Both the position numbers and the translations under genes were made by a program. The notes beneath the pieces are model-generated. The model did not search any database. It was not told the DNA's origin and saw only the letters and a program-made list of their open reading frames with translations. Below are positions 1 through 8,876 of a stretch of DNA of 64,000 nucleotides, piece after piece. Within the stretch, counting starts at the first letter, position 1. Each line of letters starts with the position of its first letter. Source of the stretch: [Leptolyngbya] sp. PCC 7376 (GTDB taxonomy: Bacteria > Cyanobacteriota > Cyanobacteriia > Cyanobacteriales > MRBY01); assembly GCF_000316605.1 (NCBI RefSeq), contig NC_019683.1:3208036-3272035 (forward strand). The letters run 5' to 3'.

Positions 1-1
1 T

Positions 2-388
2 CTTGGCAACCGTGAAATCACGATGAAGGAATTCATCGAAGCTCTAGGTTGTTCTGAGCTGTATCAGAAGGAATTCTATACTCCTTATCCCAACACTAAA
101 GTGATTGAGATGGGTACTAAGCACTTCCTTGGACGCGCTCCACAGGATCAGAAGGAGATTCGGAAGTATAACCAAATTCTTGCGGCAGAAGGCCTAAAGG
201 CTTTCATTGGTGCAATGGTTAACAGCATGGAATACGCAGAAAACTTCAATGAGGATGTTGTACCTTACCGTCGCTACCCAACTCTTCCTGCGGCAAACTT
301 CCCCAATACGGAGAAGCTCTACAACACTTTGACAAAGCAAAATTCAGATGTTGTTGTTCCTAGTTTTGAGCCTGCAGTAAAACGCTAA
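2..388 (+). CDS. apcE: Phycobilisome core-membrane linker ApcE, C-terminal end (5' partial)
   Basis: The frame is open to the left edge, so only the last ~128 residues are present. They are the end of a phycobilisome linker (REP) domain, with segments such as [20 protein letters not shown] and [19 protein letters not shown] that match the last linker repeat of ApcE. ApcE (LCM) organises the allophycocyanin core, anchors the phycobilisome to the thylakoid and carries the terminal emitter bilin in its N-terminal domain, which lies outside the window. The tail [13 protein letters not shown] followed by a short basic end is typical of ApcE. A strong hairpin terminator follows. cpcG, another phycobilisome linker, lies at 37.8 kb and is not linked. 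Confidence 0.93.
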   Translation, partial: LGNREITMKEFIEALGCSELYQKEFYTPYPNTKVIEMGTKHFLGRAPQDQKEIRKYNQILAAEGLKAFIGAMVNSMEYAENFNEDVVPYRRYPTLPAANFPNTEKLYNTLTKQNSDVVVPSFEPAVKR

Positions 389-450
389 AACTTTGCGAAT
401 AAAGTTTTCCAAATCTTCTGGGAAGCTTTCAAAACGACAATACAGATCTA

Positions 451-483
451 AAAAACCTCTCAGATATCTGGGAGGTTTTTCTT
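451..483 (+). terminator. Rho-independent terminator after apcE
   Basis: An AAAAACCTC arm, a CAGATATCTG palindromic core and a GAGGTTTTT arm form a long hairpin that ends in a T run 63 bases after the apcE stop. It is near-symmetrical, so it could also end transcription of the leftward gene at 539-1027. Confidence 0.85.
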
Positions 484-538
484 ATTCAAAAGATTTTTGT
501 GGATTGAATGAGATCTCAAAGAAACTCAAAAGATGAGC

Positions 539-1027
539 TTATTTAGAAATCTCGAGGATGTAAGAATCACGAGCTGTAGAACTTTCGAAGTTTCCAACAA
601 AGATTTCATAATTACCTTCTTGGCTCCATACACCACCAATTTCAGCGGGAATGCCAGCTGCGGCGATCGCACAGAAAGGACTAGCGCTTGGGTCACTCGC
701 GTTTTTGATCATTAAAGTGTAGGGAACGGTTGTGGCGCCAGTCGGATTCGTTACACGGATTTTCATGGAAACGATATTGTCAGCACTCACTGAAAAGGTA
801 TGGTTTGGTCTATTAGACATCCAGCCACAACCAGTACTATCCTGTGTTCCGCCTGCTGTGCCGCTAATTTGACCAGAGAAAGGCTTACCATTAGCTAAAA
901 TATCTAGTCCAGAACCGCTTGATGCAATTGTAAATGTAGAGGGTTGGGCGATCGCCGGAGCTGTGGCAAGAAAAAATGCACCACTGGCAACCGCAGCTAG
1001 GGTAAAAAGAGAAGAAAATTTGGTCAT
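539..1027 (-). CDS. Small secreted protein of unknown function
   Basis: 162 residues. The N-terminus is a clear signal peptide: a short basic start, a hydrophobic stretch and an AIAQP cleavage site near residue 28, so the mature protein is probably periplasmic or extracellular. The mature part is rich in Gly, Ser and Thr with alternating hydrophobics, which suggests a small beta-sandwich. It has two cysteines (STGCGW and SPFCAI) that could form a disulfide. No family was recognised. It sits alone between apcE and the CHAT gene on the same strand as the latter; a 243-base gap to that gene argues against tight co-transcription. The coding call rests on the signal peptide and uninterrupted frame. 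Confidence 0.7.
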   Translation of the reverse strand: MTKFSSLFTLAAVASGAFFLATAPAIAQPSTFTIASSGSGLDILANGKPFSGQISGTAGGTQDSTGCGWMSNRPNHTFSVSADNIVSMKIRVTNPTGATTVPYTLMIKNASDPSASPFCAIAAAGIPAEIGGVWSQEGNYEIFVGNFESSTARDSYILEISK

Positions 1028-1270
1028 TGTTTTGGTAAGCCCAAAGACTTATTGAGGAGTTTGCTTTCCAAGGAGATTCACTCCCTAGGCACCTAGATGG
1101 TGAAAGTGGCTAAAAAGTTCCAAATGAACAACGGTAAATTTAGACAGATTAGGTTTAGAATAACTCGTTCAACGAAGGGAACACTCTGTTGGTTACTGTT
1201 GTTATTGATCTATTTTTAACACTCTGCTAATGACCTTTGTAGCCAAAGTGTGTCAGTTCCCAAAGTGTTT

Positions 1271-4200
1271 CTACCAAGGGTTGCCAATCAGACTAAAACT
1301 ACTCCAAAAATAAGGGTGGCTCAGATCATTACTCTGGAGTTGCGAGAACGTTTCTGGCAGATCAATAGGGCCCGCAGGAGTAATCAATGTTCCTCCTTGT
1401 CGCTGAACTTCACCATTCAACAAGGCTAATTGAGCTTGGCGGAGTGCTTCCGCTTTAATCGGCAGGGATTGGAGCTCACGATAAAACTCTGTCATCAAAG
1501 CAAGCGTCCCTTCATCACTGACATACCAGAGGCTACCTATCGCTGATTTTGCACCTGAGGCGATCGCCAAACCAGCAAATCCCAACTCGGCATTTGGATC
1601 ACCAAAAGCTGTACGACAAGCAGATAAAACCAACAATTCGATTGGTGGATTATTGAGTTGAAGCTTTGGTAACTCCGCTAAAGACACCCGTTGATCCCAA
1701 AACTGAATATAGGAACGCGCAAGATTACCAGGCAAAAATTCACCATGGGTGGCAAGATGTAAAATTCCATATTCTTGGCGATCGCGCGCAGCCAGTAAAC
1801 GATCTACGGTAAATTGATTTTCGCTGTAAACATCCCCTTCCCAAATGCGATCAGCAATCTCTGATAATTCCACTGGAACCGCAGGCAAATCATTTTGTTG
1901 TTGAAATTCCGAAGCCCCCATTGCCAAAACTTGACTCTCTCGTAAATCGAGATAGTCCGTTTGAGTTAATGCGAAACTGGGCATCATCCCCACACTATAT
2001 TTTTCAATTACAAATTGCTGTCCATCATGAAGAGCTGCTATCGGTAAAGTACGCAGCCCACGATCCATCACAAACGTCAAATTATCAATCTGAGCTTCAT
2101 TTAATTCCGCTTCAAGGGGTTTGATCAGTAAATCATAAAAGTACTTTGCCGATCGCAAATAGGTATTCCCTAAATGTGGACTGGTAATACTACGGTTAAA
2201 TGACCTTGCTGCTCTTAGAATTTCCTGTCGACTACTTCCTACAATGCGACGACGTACCACCTTGCCACTAGCAGTGAGCATAACAAGCTCTAATTCATCA
2301 TTACCAAGAGCCTCTCGATCTATATCAAGATAATTTTGGCGCGCATTGTCGTCAAATTGCCAGAGAATATCTTTATCTTTACCAATTGTTTGTTTCGTCG
2401 ATTGTTTTGTTCCTCGCGATTCTTTGTCGCGAAATGCCACATAAATAATGGCAGGGTCAATATCGAGTAAAGACTGAATTGTCGCTAGCTTTGATTGCAC
2501 CGCATCAAAATTAGTATCTGGCTTTGCGGCTAATCCAAAATGCTCACCATAGTCATCAAAAAAATCATCTTCTAGGGCATCAAGCTCTTCATCATAATCA
2601 CTCCAGCCATCATCTTCGTATTCATAATCAAAATCGCTTCCAAAAAAATCGTCGTCGTCTTCGTCAAAGTCTTCATCATCTTCCCCTTCCTCGAACTCGT
2701 CATCTCCAAATTCATCATCCCCAAATTCATCTTCAAATTCATCGTCCCCAAATTCGTCATCTCCGAACTCATCATCCCCAAATTCATCGTCGCCAAAGTC
2801 ATCTCCAAATTCATCATCTCCGAAATCTCCCCCAAACTCGTCATCTCCAAAATCACCATCAAAGTCTGATTCTTCAAACGGAATACTGCCTTCGACAATG
2901 GCATTAGGGTCTTGCTGATATATGCCAACACCATCACCGTCAGCATCCGGAATAAAATCAATCGTCATTGTGGTGTTATCGAAAGCACCAACTTGAATCA
3001 TTCCTTCTACTCTGATGTCATTGTTAGCAACTAATACTAGGGTTGCATCCTGACTAGTACTGACAATGTTGGCTCTAATAAAAATGTCATTATCAGCTTC
3101 GAGTTCGAGGGTGTTGCCACTTGACCAAGTAAATGGGCTATCGACCACAATGTTGCCTAAGTCGGCATTCCCCGAATTGGTTGTAATTAAGATATCGCCA
3201 AGTTCTAATTGGAACTGGAGGTCGAAAACATTGAGGTTGGAGGGCGTATTCGTGATGTCATCAAATACACCATCCATAAAATCTAGTGTGGGACTTGTCG
3301 GATTATCGGAAATGATGATGTCAGTGGGATCGAGCAGTAATGTGCCATTGGTACCCAGGGGCGATCGCAGATCCACTGTGCCCTGAAAATCAAGATATTG
3401 TTTACCGCTAACCTCGACAAACCCACCATTACCGCCAAACTGACCACCTGTCGCATCGATATTGCCGTAAAAAAGTGTTGATTGGTCTGACCAGATGATG
3501 GCTTGGCCGCCATCTCCTGTGGCGATCGCCGCAGTTGAGAATGTCGAGTTTGGATCTACAAAAACATTTTTCGCATTCGTAAATAAACCCTGTCCCTGAA
3601 AATCACCGCCCAGATAAATCTCGCCGCCACCATTCAAACCTGATGCATCTAAATTCGCACTGGTCAGAATGATTTCATTTCCCAATAAAGTCGATGTGCC
3701 ACCAAGGTTTCCGCTGACATCAATTGAGCCACTCATAAACAGATTGCCAGAATTCATTGTCACTGGCGTTTGAGTTTCACTCAGCTCCACTGCACCATCA
3801 TTTAAAGTCACACCTGTTGCAAGGTTATGTCCGGTCAAGAGGCGAGGAATATCGACAACATTGGCTGGTGCGCCATTATTAAATTCGAGATTGAGTAATT
3901 GACCAGCCTGAGACAGTCTCAGAGTATTTGTGCCAGGAACTGCAGTGAGATTAATTGTTCCAGATTCCGCACTTAGAGAGCCAGTATTGACAATGTGTGA
4001 AGCAAAAAGATTCAGTTGGTTTCCCACATTAAGCTTTAAATCTGCGCCGTTGATAATGCCACCAGTGCCATCAAAGAAAAATTGGTTAGGACTCCCGATA
4101 AGCTCGTTGTAATTCGTTTGCCCTGACCATATGGCGCTACCAAAGCCTAATCCTGTTGCAGTGGTTGCAGTGAAGTCTGCAGGCAAATTTAATTGGGTAT

Positions 4201-4564
4201 TTTCACCAAAAACAATTCCACTGGGATTGATGAGATATAAATCTGCGTTACTCCCACTGATGCTAAGTAGGCCATCGATTAGGGAAGGATTCGCACCACT
4301 GATTCGCGACAAAATATTTTGGATAGCTGGCGCACTGAGAAATGTCGCACTTTGGTTCGTACCAACATTAAAATCCTGAAAATCATGGAATAAGTTATTG
4401 CCACCTGCGGAAGTACTGCCACCAGAAATATCCCAATTTTGACCATTTTGGGTTACAGCAGTATTGGTAGTATTTGCAGTCGAGGTGATTTGGGCAAGCA
4501 GAGGCGTCAATGGACACAATAAACCAAGGCTAACCGTGACAGATAACAGACGAAAATAAGACAC
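1271..4564 (-). CDS. Secreted haemagglutinin-type (TPS) protein fused to a CHAT caspase-like protease domain
   Basis: 1097 residues. Residues 1-25 are a signal peptide ending LLAQ. Residues ~28-150 are a two-partner-secretion (filamentous haemagglutinin N-terminal) domain, with the typical LYLINPSGIVFGEN motif, followed to ~540 by short beta-helix repeats. Residues ~565-675 are extremely acidic, with tandem FGDDEF units. The C-terminal ~330 residues are a CHAT domain: the His motif HLATHGEF (His ~940) and the Cys motif SACRTAFGD (Cys ~983) form the expected caspase-like dyad. TPS domains direct export through an outer-membrane TpsB pore; no TpsB gene is in the window. Fusions of this general type occur in cyanobacteria, but substrate and role are unknown. 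The start follows from the signal peptide. Confidence 0.88.
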   Translation of the reverse strand: MSYFRLLSVTVSLGLLCPLTPLLAQITSTANTTNTAVTQNGQNWDISGGSTSAGGNNLFHDFQDFNVGTNQSATFLSAPAIQNILSRISGANPSLIDGLLSISGSNADLYLINPSGIVFGENTQLNLPADFTATTATGLGFGSAIWSGQTNYNELIGSPNQFFFDGTGGIINGADLKLNVGNQLNLFASHIVNTGSLSAESGTINLTAVPGTNTLRLSQAGQLLNLEFNNGAPANVVDIPRLLTGHNLATGVTLNDGAVELSETQTPVTMNSGNLFMSGSIDVSGNLGGTSTLLGNEIILTSANLDASGLNGGGEIYLGGDFQGQGLFTNAKNVFVDPNSTFSTAAIATGDGGQAIIWSDQSTLFYGNIDATGGQFGGNGGFVEVSGKQYLDFQGTVDLRSPLGTNGTLLLDPTDIIISDNPTSPTLDFMDGVFDDITNTPSNLNVFDLQFQLELGDILITTNSGNADLGNIVVDSPFTWSSGNTLELEADNDIFIRANIVSTSQDATLVLVANNDIRVEGMIQVGAFDNTTMTIDFIPDADGDGVGIYQQDPNAIVEGSIPFEESDFDGDFGDDEFGGDFGDDEFGDDFGDDEFGDDEFGDDEFGDDEFEDEFGDDEFGDDEFEEGEDDEDFDEDDDDFFGSDFDYEYEDDGWSDYDEELDALEDDFFDDYGEHFGLAAKPDTNFDAVQSKLATIQSLLDIDPAIIYVAFRDKESRGTKQSTKQTIGKDKDILWQFDDNARQNYLDIDREALGNDELELVMLTASGKVVRRRIVGSSRQEILRAARSFNRSITSPHLGNTYLRSAKYFYDLLIKPLEAELNEAQIDNLTFVMDRGLRTLPIAALHDGQQFVIEKYSVGMMPSFALTQTDYLDLRESQVLAMGASEFQQQNDLPAVPVELSEIADRIWEGDVYSENQFTVDRLLAARDRQEYGILHLATHGEFLPGNLARSYIQFWDQRVSLAELPKLQLNNPPIELLVLSACRTAFGDPNAELGFAGLAIASGAKSAIGSLWYVSDEGTLALMTEFYRELQSLPIKAEALRQAQLALLNGEVQRQGGTLITPAGPIDLPETFSQLQSNDLSHPYFWSSFSLIGNPW
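2690..2865 (-). repeat. In-frame acidic tandem repeat (FGDDE units) inside the CHAT protein gene
   Basis: Imperfect tandem units of about 15 bases, encoding FGDDE or FGDDEF, run through about 60 codons (roughly residues 567-625) and grade into a non-repetitive Asp/Glu-rich tail to about residue 675. On the + strand the units read as tcatcatccccaaattc variants. The tract separates the beta-helical passenger from the CHAT domain. Its homogeneity suggests copy number could change by slippage without breaking the frame. Asp-rich repeats of this kind often bind Ca2+, which is inference here. Confidence 0.8.
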
Positions 4565-4818
4565 GGCAAACTCCTAAGCTGGCTGGCATTGCTTCGTAAA
4601 ACTAGTGATTCGAGCGAACATACGATGGGTTAAAAGGTCTCGATTCTTCGATAGAAAATAATGGCGGTGTTTTGCCTCATGCAAAAAAGGCTGGGTTTTT
4701 CAATACTCCCACGCCATCTTATGATTATGATATTCAATCCACCTCAAACAGAATCCCCGCTTTAATCTTTGCAATAACTTTCGGTTTGAGAAAATGTTAG
4801 TTAGCGAGAAGATCCCCC

Positions 4819-5229
4819 ATGAGTTTAGTCTACGTACTTTTGTTTAATGCCCGCACTGATAATGAAGGCATTCACACCCTCCAAGAAGGCGATCGCAACA
4901 AGGTCTTAATGTTTGAAGACGAAGATGACGCGATTCGCTTTTCTCTCATGTTAGAAGCACAGGATTTCCCACCAGTAACTGTTGAGAAAATGGAAGATGA
5001 AGACATTATCGAGTTCTGTGATAGTGCTGATTATGCCTATGAGCGCGTTGCTTCTGGTCAATTAGCGGTTCCTCCAGAAAACAGCGTTTCAGAAACGGAT
5101 TGGCAAGAATCTGGCAGCTATCCAGACAAAGAAAAAACATCCCAAAATTCACCAGATAAAGAGGGTGATAGTGATCTTTCAAATGATGAGCTTGACCGGA
5201 TTCGTCAGCAACTCGAAGGTCTTTTATAG
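4819..5229 (+). CDS. DUF3110 domain protein
   Basis: 136 residues. The first ~80 match the cyanobacterial/plastid DUF3110 family: a start MSLVYVLLFNARTDNEGIHT, then a conserved block in which an acidic FEDEDDAIRF helix is followed by LMLEAQDFPPVTVEKM. The remaining ~55 residues are acidic, polar and probably disordered, ending in a short amphipathic helix (NDELDRIRQQLEGLL). The function of DUF3110 is not established. It is convergent with hrcA (21-base gap). No signal peptide or membrane segment, so probably cytosolic. The ATG is the only start compatible with the conserved N-terminus. Confidence 0.85.
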   Translation: MSLVYVLLFNARTDNEGIHTLQEGDRNKVLMFEDEDDAIRFSLMLEAQDFPPVTVEKMEDEDIIEFCDSADYAYERVASGQLAVPPENSVSETDWQESGSYPDKEKTSQNSPDKEGDSDLSNDELDRIRQQLEGLL

Positions 5230-5250
5230 ACTTTTATAGATAGAAAAACA

Positions 5251-6306
5251 TTAAGCTAATTCTGGCTGGGTCGTGAGACTTGCAGAAATATAGTCGGCGG
5301 TTGCCTCTACGAGGGCGATCGCATTTTCATAAAACATCCGTGTTGGCCCAATCACCCCCACACTACCGACAGGTACTTCTTCTTGGTAATAGTTGGCGGA
5401 AACTAGAGCACAAGTTTTCATCGGTTCGAGAGGATTTTCTGTGCCAATATGAATCAGGGTGGTTCCTTCCTCACCTTCACGGTTGAACATCACCGGAAAA
5501 AGCTGTTCTTGGCGTACTTCGATGAGATGCAACAGCGTTTGTAATTGCTCTAGCTGCGAAAATTCTGGCTGCCGAAGTACTTCAGAAATACCATGCACCA
5601 AAATCGGTGTGGAAAGATTATTTTGATTGACCTTCGCAACAGTCTGACAAATGGTGTCTAACAGCTCAGCGCAATGGCGAAAATCTTGGTCTAAAGCATC
5701 TAAATCTAATCGGGAAATTTCTTCCAGCGATCGCCCTTGGAGATGATGATTTAAAAAATTGGCGAGAAGAGTTAATTCGTCGGGATCATACTCGAGCTCA
5801 AAAGCCACAGACTGCGGCTGAAACATATCAGTCACCACAATCACCATTACTTTGCTTGCGCTGAGAGGAAGCAATTGTAAATGTCTTAACCGCGCATAAT
5901 TTTGCTGAGGTACTGTGATCAGCGCAATATAGCCGCTTAGCGTGGATAAAATTTGATTTGCTTTTTGTAATGTCGCCTCTAGCCCCCAAAGCTGCTCATC
6001 AGAATTTTGAGTGAGCGCCTGATGCACTTGCTTACGCGTTTTCACATTAGGTGTGACCAACTCATCGACGTAAAAACGATAGCCAGAGTCCGAAGGAATA
6101 CGCCCCGCAGAAACATGGGGTTGATACAAAAAACCAGCTTTTTCTAGCTTGCCCATCACATTACGGATCGTGGCAGAACTCACATGAAAATCATATTCTT
6201 TGACTAACGTTTTGGAGCCAACTGGTTCAGCCGTAGAAATGTAATGATTGACTGTTGCCCGAAAAATATTTTGATGTCTGAGATTAAGAATATTCTGAGC
6301 AGTCAT
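5251..6306 (-). CDS. hrcA: Heat-inducible transcription repressor HrcA
   Basis: 351 residues, full length for the family. The N-terminal winged-helix domain carries signatures such as EPVGSKTLVKEY and SSATIRNVMGKLEKAGFLYQ, then PHVSAGRIPSDSGYRFYVDE; the rest is the GAF-like dimerisation domain ending in SVGVIGPTRMFYENAIALVE. In bacteria HrcA represses groE (and often dnaK) operons through the CIRCE element (TTAGCACTC-N9-GAGTGCTAA). I saw no CIRCE copy in this window and no chaperone gene beside it, so its targets must be elsewhere. It is convergent with the DUF3110 gene. Confidence 0.95.
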   Translation of the reverse strand: MTAQNILNLRHQNIFRATVNHYISTAEPVGSKTLVKEYDFHVSSATIRNVMGKLEKAGFLYQPHVSAGRIPSDSGYRFYVDELVTPNVKTRKQVHQALTQNSDEQLWGLEATLQKANQILSTLSGYIALITVPQQNYARLRHLQLLPLSASKVMVIVVTDMFQPQSVAFELEYDPDELTLLANFLNHHLQGRSLEEISRLDLDALDQDFRHCAELLDTICQTVAKVNQNNLSTPILVHGISEVLRQPEFSQLEQLQTLLHLIEVRQEQLFPVMFNREGEEGTTLIHIGTENPLEPMKTCALVSANYYQEEVPVGSVGVIGPTRMFYENAIALVEATADYISASLTTQPELA

Positions 6307-6458
6307 AAATAGGGTGAGGACAAGTCAAGCCCGTAATTTGTTTGGCAAATCTTAAAAAAATATAAATATTTTTCTCAGTAGAAAATCAAAAAAAGTTATT
6401 TTTTTATAAAAAACGAACTCAATCTGTGGCAGTTAGTATAGCCGATTTTTTCCTTCGG

Positions 6459-6812
6459 TTAATAGCGCGGAACATTGCGGTCAACTAGTAGGGAATAAGC
6501 ATCAATCCCTCCCATAATGTTTATGACATTTGTAAAGCCGTTCTGTTGTAGCCACTGGCACATTTGCGCAGAACGTATGCCGTGATGGCAAAGGACATAA
6601 GTTTCGGTATTGGGGTCAAAATCCTCAGAGATTGTGGGTGACCATTCTTCAAATTGGCTAAGGGAGAGGGTTTGAAAACCATCAAGTACAGCGATCGCCA
6701 CCTCTTGGGGTTCTCGTACATCGATAAACTGCAAATCTTGTTCTAATTCTGCGGCGATCGCCACCTTTTCGGCAAAGGCTTGGACAGAAATTTCTTGAAT
6801 GGGTGTGGTCAT
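6459..6812 (-). CDS. Rhodanese-like domain protein
   Basis: 117 residues forming a single rhodanese domain. The catalytic-loop Cys is visible in LCHHGIRSAQMCQWL, giving a CHHGIRS loop where a persulfide could form; INIMGGIDAYS near the C-terminus is the usual closing motif. The N-terminal QFIDVREPQEVAIAVL matches the CH2A-like block. Single-domain rhodaneses transfer or carry sulfur, but the natural partner is not indicated by the context, which is hrcA downstream on the same strand (152-base gap) and ndhD1 divergently upstream. Cytosolic by absence of a signal peptide. Confidence 0.9.
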   Translation of the reverse strand: MTTPIQEISVQAFAEKVAIAAELEQDLQFIDVREPQEVAIAVLDGFQTLSLSQFEEWSPTISEDFDPNTETYVLCHHGIRSAQMCQWLQQNGFTNVINIMGGIDAYSLLVDRNVPRY

Positions 6813-7158
6813 AAAGCTACTGATTTTTATTTTTTCGAACTAGAAAAAGATGCTTAGACTGTGGCCTCAAAAAAGTGGCGCAAAATTTAATTAATAATTT
6901 AAAAAATTTTAGGCTCTTTCTGCCAAGTATCGCTATTTTGTGTGCCTGGTGAACCGAATCAGCTCGGCAAAGTTAAGGAGTATTGCAGTTCCCGGCATCA
7001 GGCGCTCACCCCAATTTCAGAGTGGTACAAGTAAGGGCAGAGGCCATTAGCCACTTCAAGAATGCTTGGTATTCCTAGAAGACTGGCGATCGCCTCATTT
7101 CCCAGCACGACTTTTTTCAATACATATTTTGAAAAAACAGCCATTATTTTGAGTTTGT
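6813..7158. other. 346-base intergenic region between rhodanese gene and ndhD1
   Basis: This divergent spacer must hold the ndhD1 promoter/leader and the rhodanese promoter. Its left third is AT-rich. From about 6945 to 7090 it becomes more GC-rich, with several short complementary segments that could fold in the ndhD1 leader. I recognise no known riboswitch, tRNA or small RNA. No convincing open frame is present. Confidence 0.4.
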
Positions 7159-8766
7159 ATGGATCTCGCAAATTTTCCGTGGTTATCCACGATTATTTTA
7201 TTTCCCATCGCAGCAGCCTTATTGTTGCCGATCATTCCAGATAAAGATGGGAAAACCGTTCGATGGTTTGCCCTAACGGTCGGTTTAATTAATTTTGGTA
7301 TTATTGTTGCCGCCTTTTATGTTGGGTATGACTTCAGTAGTCCTGACTTACAACTTGTAGAGAGTTATACGTGGGTCGAGGCGATCGATCTGCGGTGGTC
7401 AGTGGGAGCAGATGGTCTTTCGATGCCACTGATTTTGCTTACTGGTTTCATCACGACTCTGGCGACTTTGGCAGCTTGGCCAGTCACCTTTAAGCCAAAA
7501 CTCTTTTACTTCCTGATGTTGCTGATGTATGGCGGTCAGATCGCCGTATTTGCAGTACAGGATATGCTCCTCTTCTTCTTCACTTGGGAACTTGAGCTTG
7601 TTCCGGTTTACCTAATTCTTTCCATTTGGGGCGGTAAAAAGCGCCTTTACGCAGCGACGAAGTTTATTCTCTACACTGCTGGGGGATCGCTATTCATTCT
7701 GATTGCAGCCCTCACAATGGCCTTCTACGGTGATACAGTCACCTTCGATATGACGGCGATCGCCAACAAAGATATCGGCATTAATCTGCAACTGTTACTG
7801 TATGGTGGTTTGCTCATTGCCTATGGCGTTAAGCTGCCTATTTTCCCTTTACACACTTGGTTGCCCGATGCCCATGGCGAAGCAACAGCACCAGCGCATA
7901 TGCTTCTCGCCGGAATTCTCCTCAAAATGGGTGGCTATGCTCTCCTGCGGATGAATGCCGGGATGTTGCCCGATGCCCATGCCTTATTCGGCCCAGTGCT
8001 GGTGATTTTGGGTGTTGTCAATATTGTCTATGCAGCCCTTACATCCTTTGCCCAGCGAAATCTCAAGCGAAAAATTGCCTACTCATCCATTTCCCATATG
8101 GGTTTTGTGCTGATTGGGATGGCCTCCTTTACTGATTTGGGAACCAGTGGCGCAATGCTCCAAATGATTTCCCACGGTTTGATTGGGGCGAGTCTATTCT
8201 TTATGGTTGGCTCAACCTATGACCGTACCCATACCCTGATGCTCGATGAGATGGGAGGGGTTGGCAAAAAGATGAAAAAGATTTTTGCCATGTGGACAAC
8301 CTGTTCTTTCGCATCCCTTGCACTACCAGGGATGAGTGGTTTCGTCGCCGAGTTAATGGTGTTTGTTGGGTTTGCCACCAGTGATGCTTACAGTCCAACT
8401 TTCCGAGTGATTATCGTTGTCCTTGCAGCGATCGGTGTAATTCTTACGCCTATTTACCTCCTCTCCATGTTGCGGGAAATCCTGTATGGCCCAGAAAACA
8501 AGGAGCTTGTAGAGCATGAAGCACTTGTTGATGCAGAACCTCGTGAAGTATTTGTGGTTGCTTGTTTGCTTATTCCCATCATCGGCATTGGTCTCTATCC
8601 CAAAGCTGTCACACAAATCTATGCTTCGACGACAGAGCATCTCACCGAAGTTTTACGGGCATCAGTGCCTAGCCTGAATCAAACAGCAAAGGCTTCGACA
8701 ACAACATTCGATATGGCCGCTCTCCGCGCACCAGACATTGATAGAACATTTAGCCAATATCAATAG
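7159..8766 (+). CDS. ndhD1: NAD(P)H-quinone oxidoreductase subunit 4 (NdhD1)
   Basis: 535 residues, about 14 membrane segments. NdhD is one of the antiporter-like, proton-pumping subunits of the cyanobacterial NDH-1 complex in the thylakoid. Family signatures include the conserved [19 protein letters not shown] block, the Lys- and His-bearing [18 protein letters not shown] and the GGVNIVYA-like central segment. The N-terminal [20 protein letters not shown] and overall sequence fit the NdhD1 type (respiration and cyclic electron flow) better than the CO2-uptake types NdhD3/4. ndhF1, often next to ndhD1, is not here. A strong terminator follows at 8805-8838. Confidence 0.95.
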   Translation: MDLANFPWLSTIILFPIAAALLLPIIPDKDGKTVRWFALTVGLINFGIIVAAFYVGYDFSSPDLQLVESYTWVEAIDLRWSVGADGLSMPLILLTGFITTLATLAAWPVTFKPKLFYFLMLLMYGGQIAVFAVQDMLLFFFTWELELVPVYLILSIWGGKKRLYAATKFILYTAGGSLFILIAALTMAFYGDTVTFDMTAIANKDIGINLQLLLYGGLLIAYGVKLPIFPLHTWLPDAHGEATAPAHMLLAGILLKMGGYALLRMNAGMLPDAHALFGPVLVILGVVNIVYAALTSFAQRNLKRKIAYSSISHMGFVLIGMASFTDLGTSGAMLQMISHGLIGASLFFMVGSTYDRTHTLMLDEMGGVGKKMKKIFAMWTTCSFASLALPGMSGFVAELMVFVGFATSDAYSPTFRVIIVVLAAIGVILTPIYLLSMLREILYGPENKELVEHEALVDAEPREVFVVACLLIPIIGIGLYPKAVTQIYASTTEHLTEVLRASVPSLNQTAKASTTTFDMAALRAPDIDRTFSQYQ

Positions 8767-8804
8767 TCCCCATCAAGTCGCTTAACTTTAATGGCTTGTT
8801 GAGC

Positions 8805-8838
8805 AAAGTCCTCTACTAAATTCAGTAGAGGACTTTTT
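8805..8838. terminator. Bidirectional terminator between ndhD1 and dacB
   Basis: AAAGTCCTCTACT, loop AAATTC, AGTAGAGGACTTTTT: an almost perfect hairpin with A and T tracts on its two sides, placed between two convergent genes. It can serve both. Confidence 0.9.
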
Positions 8839-8876
8839 GTTGTGAAAGACTTTTATAGAGATCAATGGCAGATAAC

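Noticed and set aside
2524-2907. Rightward His-rich 127-codon open frame within the CHAT gene
   Set aside because: It is the complement of the acidic Asp/Glu repeat (GAT/GAA codons read as ATC/TTC-type shifts); low-complexity shadow of the real gene.
6945-7100. GC-richer leader of ndhD1 as a possible riboswitch
   Set aside because: No known riboswitch core could be recognised by eye; only short complementary segments are present.
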